Assembly: GCA_935421135.1 (NCBI GenBank)
Contig: OW285191.1
Span: 13,705,700-13,769,699, forward strand
Direction: 5' to 3'
From: Bugulina stolonifera
Taxonomy: Eukaryota > Bryozoa > Gymnolaemata > Cheilostomatida > Bugulidae
DNA: 64,000 nucleotides
This document shows, one piece after another, positions 50,830-64,000 of this stretch; within the stretch, counting starts at the first letter, position 1; each line of letters opens with the position of its first letter. The position numbers were made by a program, and so were the translations under genes. The notes beneath the pieces were generated by a model. That model saw nothing but the letters and a program-made list of their open reading frames with translations, was not told the origin of the DNA and did not search any database.

Positions 50830-53800
50830 ATGTCAGCAACATGGAAGATTGTCTGCACAGACGGAAAGAAAGATGCTGTTGCGATGGGTCTCGGAAAGAC
50901 AGTTATCGGTAGAGGCCATTTGCTACAGGTTTGTAATTGTTTGTGCTTTTTATTCTCCTGTGCATTCTTTGGATTATCAATTAATTGACATTATTTTTCA
51001 TTGATATTAATAGTGTGGTTCTCTACCATGTCCTTCATCGATTGCACTTGGTTGATTTTAGATACGTGAGCTTAAAGTATCCAGACATCACGCAGAGGTG
51101 CAAATCACGGAAGATGGAGAGTTTATTTTGAAAGCTGTAAGTGAAACTCAAATTTATTAGATTAATTAACTGCAGAAGAATATGCATTCAGCCAGATTTA
51201 TTTGCTTGTTTGCACACTTAATCCCGTCATACCAGCTATTGACATATAGCTAGTTCACCACCACACAGCGAGTGCCAACTATGTCACATTGTTGCGTTAC
51301 GTACAGATGCATCCTGGTCTGCCGTGCTTCTATAAGAAAAATGGGGAGACGAACACTTCTGAGTTACTGCGTGGTCAATCTATAGCACTTAAGAATGCAG
51401 ACATCTTCTCTCTCCACTCCAACCCCGATTGTGAATTCAAGGTCATTATGGAGTCAGCTGACAGTAATGGAGATGATGCGAAACCTGGTGATTCTAAACC
51501 GGTATGATATTGGTTGATTCTCAGTCTGCGCATATCTAGTTGGGGAAGGGGGCATTATATTTACTGTTTGACAAGGTTTCCTAGGGCTCTCCTTTCAATC
51601 TCTGATATCGGTGATATATCCCTGCAGCTGTTGTCTTAAAATAATGATAATATATGTAGTCTTGTGAATATAGAATATACTGGCATGGTGCAAGTAGACA
51701 GATTATAAGCATGCAATAGAGCAGTATATATACCTAGATATGTTGTAGGATTGTACCCAGGCTAGTGAGAAAGGTTTTTGGGTATAAAGTTATAATATTT
51801 GTACTTCACTGCTCTACTGTTTGTGTTGTAGTCATCACCTGTAACAGATAGCAAGCCAAAAGCTGATGAAAGTGGTAAGTGTTGTTATCACTTAGTAGTT
51901 GTCTGTTCCTGTCAGTATAGTTGTAGAAGCAATGCATTATGTGGTGCATTCTTACTCTCTGTGGTGGGATATATAGCTGATATCTGGTATAAATTACATA
52001 TGATAGAAGAAGATGAGGGACCAGATGAAGGACCGGATGAAGACGAGAAAGAGGCTGAAAGTGATGAAGAACAGGAAGAAGAGGCAGACGGCAGTGACTG
52101 GAGTGAGTCAAATAAGAAGAAATCAAAAACTAGTCGCACAAAGAAAGCACAGACCAAAGCTAAAAGGAACACATCTCGGTTAGCGGTTCTTGCAGCTAAT
52201 TGGAAGTTGTACATTTATTTTACTATATGTTGAGCTAAATTTGAGCATGTAAAATATTTCTACAATGTAGTATTATATAACTGGTTTAGGATGGATTTCC
52301 AAGTTTTCCTGCATGTTATGCATGTTTGTAACTGGTTTGGTATCGCATAGGAAGGAACTACAGTTATTCATTGGTATACCGTTATATAGGGTAGGTTGTT
52401 CATTGGTATGATGTTGTATAGGAACCCTCGTAAACCTCCTGCTAAGAGGCGCAAGGCAGAGTCTAGCGAGGAAGAACAAAGTGAGGAAGAAGAGGACAGT
52501 GGCTCAGACTACGGAGGTAGACGTAGTAGAAGACAGCCTGAAAGACATGTGCCTAGATTACCCCCACGCAGAGCCACTAAGCCAATCTCATATAGTAAGT
52601 ATACCAAGCTCTTTGCATACCCTGAGAGCAGAAATTATTTGCGAAAAAAGTTTTACAAGATAGATTTGCGAGCCTGCTAATTCTGGAACATTTTGTGATG
52701 GAAGTTTTTAGCCAGGTTGGCCAAAATTTGCCAAATTTAGTGTTTCAGCATTAGAAGCAAGCATAGCTAAGCTGTATGTTTATTCAGATTTACACCTCAT
52801 TCACATACAGTATAAAGCTGGAACTAATTCCTATATAAGTGCAGTAGGCTCACCTGTATGGTCTCTTTAAACCAGTAATTGTATAAATCATTTTGAAAGC
52901 ATAATTTGATAGCAATAGAAATTATTAGCAAATTCACCACCTGCAAATGCTGACGTTAAAACTTGCAAACAGTAGCTTATATCTTGCGCTGTCCAATGAT
53001 GATACATTTTGTTCTTGAACTAACACATCATAACATGTGTCTTTGCAGTTTTTCAGCAAACTGTGAAGTTGTAATCTTTTATAATACTTATTGTATGAGG
53101 GTTTTATTGAAGCCGTTATTCAACGTAACAGAAAAGCAATTCAATCAGGAGTTGTTTATATTTCTCGTGACGGAGTTGGTATGCTATGTTATGATGTATT
53201 CACTATTGTGTTTAGATGAAGATCTTATGTTGGACGGGATGAGTCTTAGTGAGGAAGAGGTGGAGAGTGACGAAGGAGGTCTTCCTAAGATTGGCCGACA
53301 GAAGAAAGCCGACAGTGACTCGGACTTTAAAGTAGACGAAGACTCGGGGAGCGATTGGGAAGACAATAAACCATCCGGATCTGTAAGATGTTCTACACAC
53401 GATCTTTATTTACTACCTTATCGAGTATTAAGTTATGTGTTACAATGCTTACCCTCTTACTCACATGTTATTGGTTCACACATACTCTTAGGCTAGACGT
53501 AGTGCCCCTCCACCAAAGATCTCATCCAGAAAGGGAAGCAGAAAGAAAAAGAAAGGTTCTGACTCTGACGAACTGTCGGATGAGGAGCCAGAGTACCGTC
53601 CAAGACCAACTAAAAGACGGAGCGTAACCTCTAAAGCCCGCACTAAGAGCAATTATGGGACCAAAGCAGTAGATTCTGATTCTAGTCAAGGTAAACAGTC
53701 GTCTTTCACATGGAAATGCTCTAGTACTCTTTAGAATACGAGACATTGTGTTAGCCTTGACAATGATTGGTTAGAGTTGCGTTAGCCTTGACAATGGTTG

Positions 53801-54846
53801 GTTAGAGTTGCGTTAGCCTTGACTATGATTGGTTAGAGTTCGCACGGTAGAGGTGATACAATATCCTTTTTCCAACTGGAGTTACTTCCCTTTGATAGAA
53901 TATAGCTGCTTATTTTTATTGTAACAGCAGTGTTTGGATAAGTAAAGTTGAAGTTGTTGCCTCATCAAACATCATAGAATTTATGTTCAGAAAATTGGAG
54001 TTGTCCAATCTCAGCATAATAGCCAACACTGGACAATACCCAATGAGTAAAACGGGTTTTCCGAATCTAAGTTAAATAGTCATTCATTCTATCAAAACAT
54101 CACAAGCGACAACAAAGCATGATTTTTCTATCAGCCCGCTCATGCATCCCACCTCACCCACCTTTAGCCAATGACTTATCTAGCCCATTTGGTCTGAAGT
54201 CCAGCCTAGAACAGGGCTATTTACATGTACATGTATATATTGCTGTTAATCTGATAGAATTATACCTGTTCAATGCATTTAGTAAGAGTTATCTCTTCTT
54301 GAGATTTGCCAACAGGGAGTAGATAATTCTCAAATACTATTTTTGTACATTTTTTGTCTGCCTGCTATAGAGTAATATTGTGTAAGTATTTGTGATGATA
54401 GTATTGTATTTTACATACATACTTATATTTCTGGAAGTATTTTAATTTAAACTTTCACTCCAAGTTGATGCAAGTATAATTATAGTATTTACATGTACGT
54501 GAACACCTACCACGATATCGTGTCTATGTGGGTGGCTAATTATTATACAGGTGAAGGGGGAGATGAATCTGAAGAGGCAGCAGACAATGGTTCCAGTGAC
54601 GGTAGTGAGTAACTCATTCACTTCATCTGCTGCCGGTATGCTAGCTGCTTATAGCTATATACCATGTAAGTACTGTAAATATTGAGTTATCCAGTATGCT
54701 GTATTGGACACTGTCACTGGATATACTACTATTGACTACTTTTTTTATAAATAGAATAATATTATTAAATAGATGATACTAGAGATGAAGCTTTGGAAGA
54801 TGAGATTTTTTCGTGGGTTGATAGACTCTTGAAGCACATGTGGTAA
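50830..54846 (+). CDS. FHA-domain nuclear protein with acidic tail, ten exons
   Basis: Exons: 50830-50928, 51062-51136, 51307-51501, 51832-51874, 52007-52178, 52422-52594, 53216-53382, 53492-53690, 54551-54604, 54773-54846; 416 aa, all in phase. Residues about 1-120 form an FHA phosphothreonine-binding domain of the APLF/PNKP/aprataxin kind: VIGRGHLL, KVSRHHAEVQI (Ser40-Arg41-His42) and a GLPCFY block like the NPCFY of APLF. The rest is predicted disordered, alternating acidic (EDEGPDEGPDEDE, SEEEQSEEEEDSGSD) and lysine/arginine stretches, with recurring GSDW/GSDY motifs that look like CK2 sites. No PBZ zinc finger or kinase/phosphatase domain is seen, so orthology to APLF is uncertain. If the exon 9 donor is not used, a TAA at 54610-54612 ends the protein at 394 aa. 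A role in chromatin or DNA repair is inferred only. Confidence 0.82.
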
Positions 54847-55489
54847 ATTTTAAGGCCTAATTAAAACCAAACTACTTCCATTTGTATGTAACTGTGCTAC
54901 AGCTTTAGTCTTCATCAATTCATATTATTTCAAATTTAATTAAAATTTGTGTACGTTGAACTGATTTCTGCCTGAGCTGATAACTACTAAATCACCTGAA
55001 CTCTGTACCTAGCTGGTATTTACTGTAAACTGTTATATTTATAAACTTTCAATTTAGTTGTCCACTTACCAGTTATATATAAATTCTGGTGGATACGTTA
55101 CAATTAATTCTTACAGCTGTAATTGGAAATCTCACAACTTCAGTAGGTTATTTTGTTAGTAATATTTTAAGTGGTAATTTTAGCCTGTTAGTAGTACTTA
55201 CTTGTATAAGCTCGCATATGTACATTATTATTATATACACTGGTTTGTTACTGTTACCACTTTTATACCACTCTTGTATATTTGCATCTACTTGTAATAG
55301 GGGTTGTTTCTCTCATACATTATATACGTCATTGTATAGAATACAAATGTTGTTATTGTACATTATGTACTCTAGTCAAAAGCAGTTGTTCATAGTATGG
55401 GTGTAGTTTACATGTATTTCAACTTAATAATAATCTTCATGTTTACCAAAGACCTATTTATACCTTTGGATTTATCTCCTCCTATCTAA

Positions 55490-55698
55490 CTCTCTCCACC
55501 CCTGTCTATCCCTCTCCATTCCTGTCTACTGTACCTCTCTCCACTTCTGTCTACCTCTCTCCACTCCTATCTCTCTCTACCCCTGTTTACCTCTCTCCAC
55601 CCCTGTGTACCTCTCTCCACTCTTGTCTATCTCTCTCCACCCCTGTTTACGTCTCTCCACCCCTGTGTACTTCTCTCCACTCCTGTCTACCTCTCTCC
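55490..55698. repeat. Pyrimidine-rich minisatellite
   Basis: Imperfect repeats of about 21 bases of the form acctctctccactcctgtct, continuing after the inserted element at 56145-56192. Confidence 0.85.
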
Positions 55699-56144
55699 CA
55701 GGGCTCTCAAGTTGCTCAGTCAAAAAATCCGAGCAAATGTACAATATACTGCAGTGTAAGCAGTGTAGCAGTATTACTCTACTAGCAATTGGTCAGATAT
55801 ATAAATAAAGCTGTTGGTCACCTACATGCACATATCTATTGCTCTATGAAGTTAGCCTAAGTAATTTCTCACAGCCTACTAATCCCAGTACATACATGTA
55901 ATTCCGCCCTTGCCCTTGGAAAGTAATAGAATTAGTAGCTTTTTCCTAAGAATCCCTAAGCAACTCACAAGCTATGGAATAAGCTGAAGATTAATTTGGA
56001 AATTGTAAATCATTTCAATTCAAAATATAGCTAATGTGAGAAAATCTCCCAAAATCCGAGCAAATCATTAATAATGGAAAACCTCCCGAGCTCTCCGAGC
56101 AAGCACTGAAAATCCGAACTGCTCGGAGAAAATCTCCACCCCTG
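55699..56144. mobile_element. hAT-like insertion within pyrimidine repeat
   Basis: Begins cagggctctcaagttgctc and ends gagaaaatctccacccctg, so the termini are cagggctc/cacccctg type. It is flanked by perfect 8-base copies of ctctctcc (55691-55698 and 56145-56152). The phrase aatccgagcaaat recurs inside, and ccgagc/gctcgg pairs occur near the ends. There is no transposase. Because the host repeat itself contains ctctctcc, the duplication is weaker proof than usual. Confidence 0.6.
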
Positions 56145-57151
56145 CTCTCTCCACCCCTGTGTACTTCTCTCCACTCCTGTATACTTCTCTCCCATTATAA
56201 AGTCACATAATTATGCAACCAATGTATTTGTTCTGAGAACATGTGTGCTTGCAGTCAATTTCTAAGGACATCTGCTATGCATTTCTCACCTGCTTGTTGA
56301 GTCATACAAGTTGGATGTACCTACAATCCTATGTGTATGTGTTTGAGGAAATCTCTAAAACACCTCTACGCTAGAGAAAATGGAATAACATATTGTGGTC
56401 TATGCCATCAGTACTACTTGATAGTGATAACATACATGTACATGTATTGTGTATATGTTGTGTATCTGAATGTACAAGTTACAACTAATAGGTTATTACA
56501 GTATTTTAAAATATATTAGGTAATGCACATGTATGTGTGGAAGTTTTGGTCCACCAGTTAGGCAGTAAATAGTTCTCAAACTTACCTACATGCGTACTAT
56601 TGGCCTATCATGGAATGATAACCTTAAGTTTTATAGCGTCTGAAATTTAATTATAATAAATTTATATTTTTGATTGAAGGATAAAGAACATAAATTGACA
56701 ATTTGTAGTAACTCTAGGTCACCCATTCTTGTTGTATAATTATGATGTAAGAGTATATGCATGGGAGCTTGTCTGAGTGGGCATCACCTCAGTGCCTTAT
56801 TGATGATATTAGTCTGTAATTATTGTTGAGATGAAGCAGGTTAATGTGAAGCAGATGCACCCACCTCATCACTGTCACTGCCACAATTAGACCTTAGTCT
56901 ATAATCTCAGGTAATTTACTCAGCCACCTTGTATTTCCATGTACATGCATTTGTATTTTCATACAGGGTTGACTTTTATTTGTTGAGCTGAGGCTACAAC
57001 ATACATTAACAAGATGCTTCATTCAACAACATGCTTATAATTTTTAGACAGTAAATGAACTCAGCTGTTATACACACATGGGCACTCTTTCGGTACACAA
57101 GCACATCACGTACATAACCAGGTTTACTGGTAACTGCTCTCTTTCTATTTT

Positions 57152-64000
<6,849 letters not shown>

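Larger units (their letters stand above)
54847..57151. other. Intergenic with pyrimidine repeat and insertion
   Basis: No gene recognised. It contains the ctctctcc/cctgt repeat (about 55490-55698, resuming 56145-56192), a hAT-like insertion (55699-56144) and AT-rich DNA. A hydrophobic open frame at 55089-55406 has low-complexity composition and no family signature. The promoter of the HHIP-like gene should lie at the right end. Confidence 0.6.

Noticed and set aside
55089..55406. Hydrophobic 105-residue frame as a membrane protein
   Set aside because: AT-rich low-complexity sequence with no family motif and no splice or promoter context.

Overview
The window is nuclear DNA from an animal. 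It is AT-rich and lacks operons. Its genes are split by short to medium GT-AG introns, and every protein recognised is a metazoan type (Golgi glycan-modifying enzymes, SLC52 riboflavin transporters, an FHA-domain nuclear protein, a hedgehog-interacting-protein-like protein). The compact genes and tandem duplication suggest a non-bilaterian marine invertebrate, possibly a sponge. That is inference, because no lineage marker is present. Gene models were built by hand from reading frame, splice sites and intron phase; all eight complete models close in frame.

Layout. 1-4455: no gene seen. 4456-9684 (+): an alpha-1,3-fucosyltransferase with a 39-residue glutamine tract. 10795-12793 (-): a Gal3ST-type galactose sulfotransferase, convergent with the fucosyltransferase; both are type II Golgi enzymes. 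12794-16177: non-coding, with a minisatellite and a hairpin element. 16178-45860: five complete paralogues of the SLC52A riboflavin transporter, named A to E here, in order A(-), B(-), C(+), D(-), E(-). All have five coding exons with identical intron phases (2,1,2,0). A and B share their upstream flanks, B and D share their downstream flanks, and B is a chimera of the two subtypes. C is inverted, and a long foldback lies between B and C. In A the exon 3 splice donor has been amplified into a 44-bp x 16 minisatellite; C carries the same 44-bp unit twice.

45861-50829: repeat-rich. It holds a GC-richer terminal-inverted-repeat element, a hAT-like element with an 8-bp target duplication and a tRNA-like core, and a broken LINE reverse transcriptase. 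50830-54846 (+): a nuclear FHA-domain protein with a long acidic/basic tail. 54847-57151: non-coding, with a second hAT-like insertion in a pyrimidine repeat. 57152 to the right edge (+): a secreted HHIP-like protein, with ten exons visible and the 3' end outside the window.

The genes do not form one pathway. The main story is the local birth, exchange and inversion of riboflavin-transporter genes. No prokaryotic features, CRISPR arrays, rRNA or convincing functional tRNA were seen.
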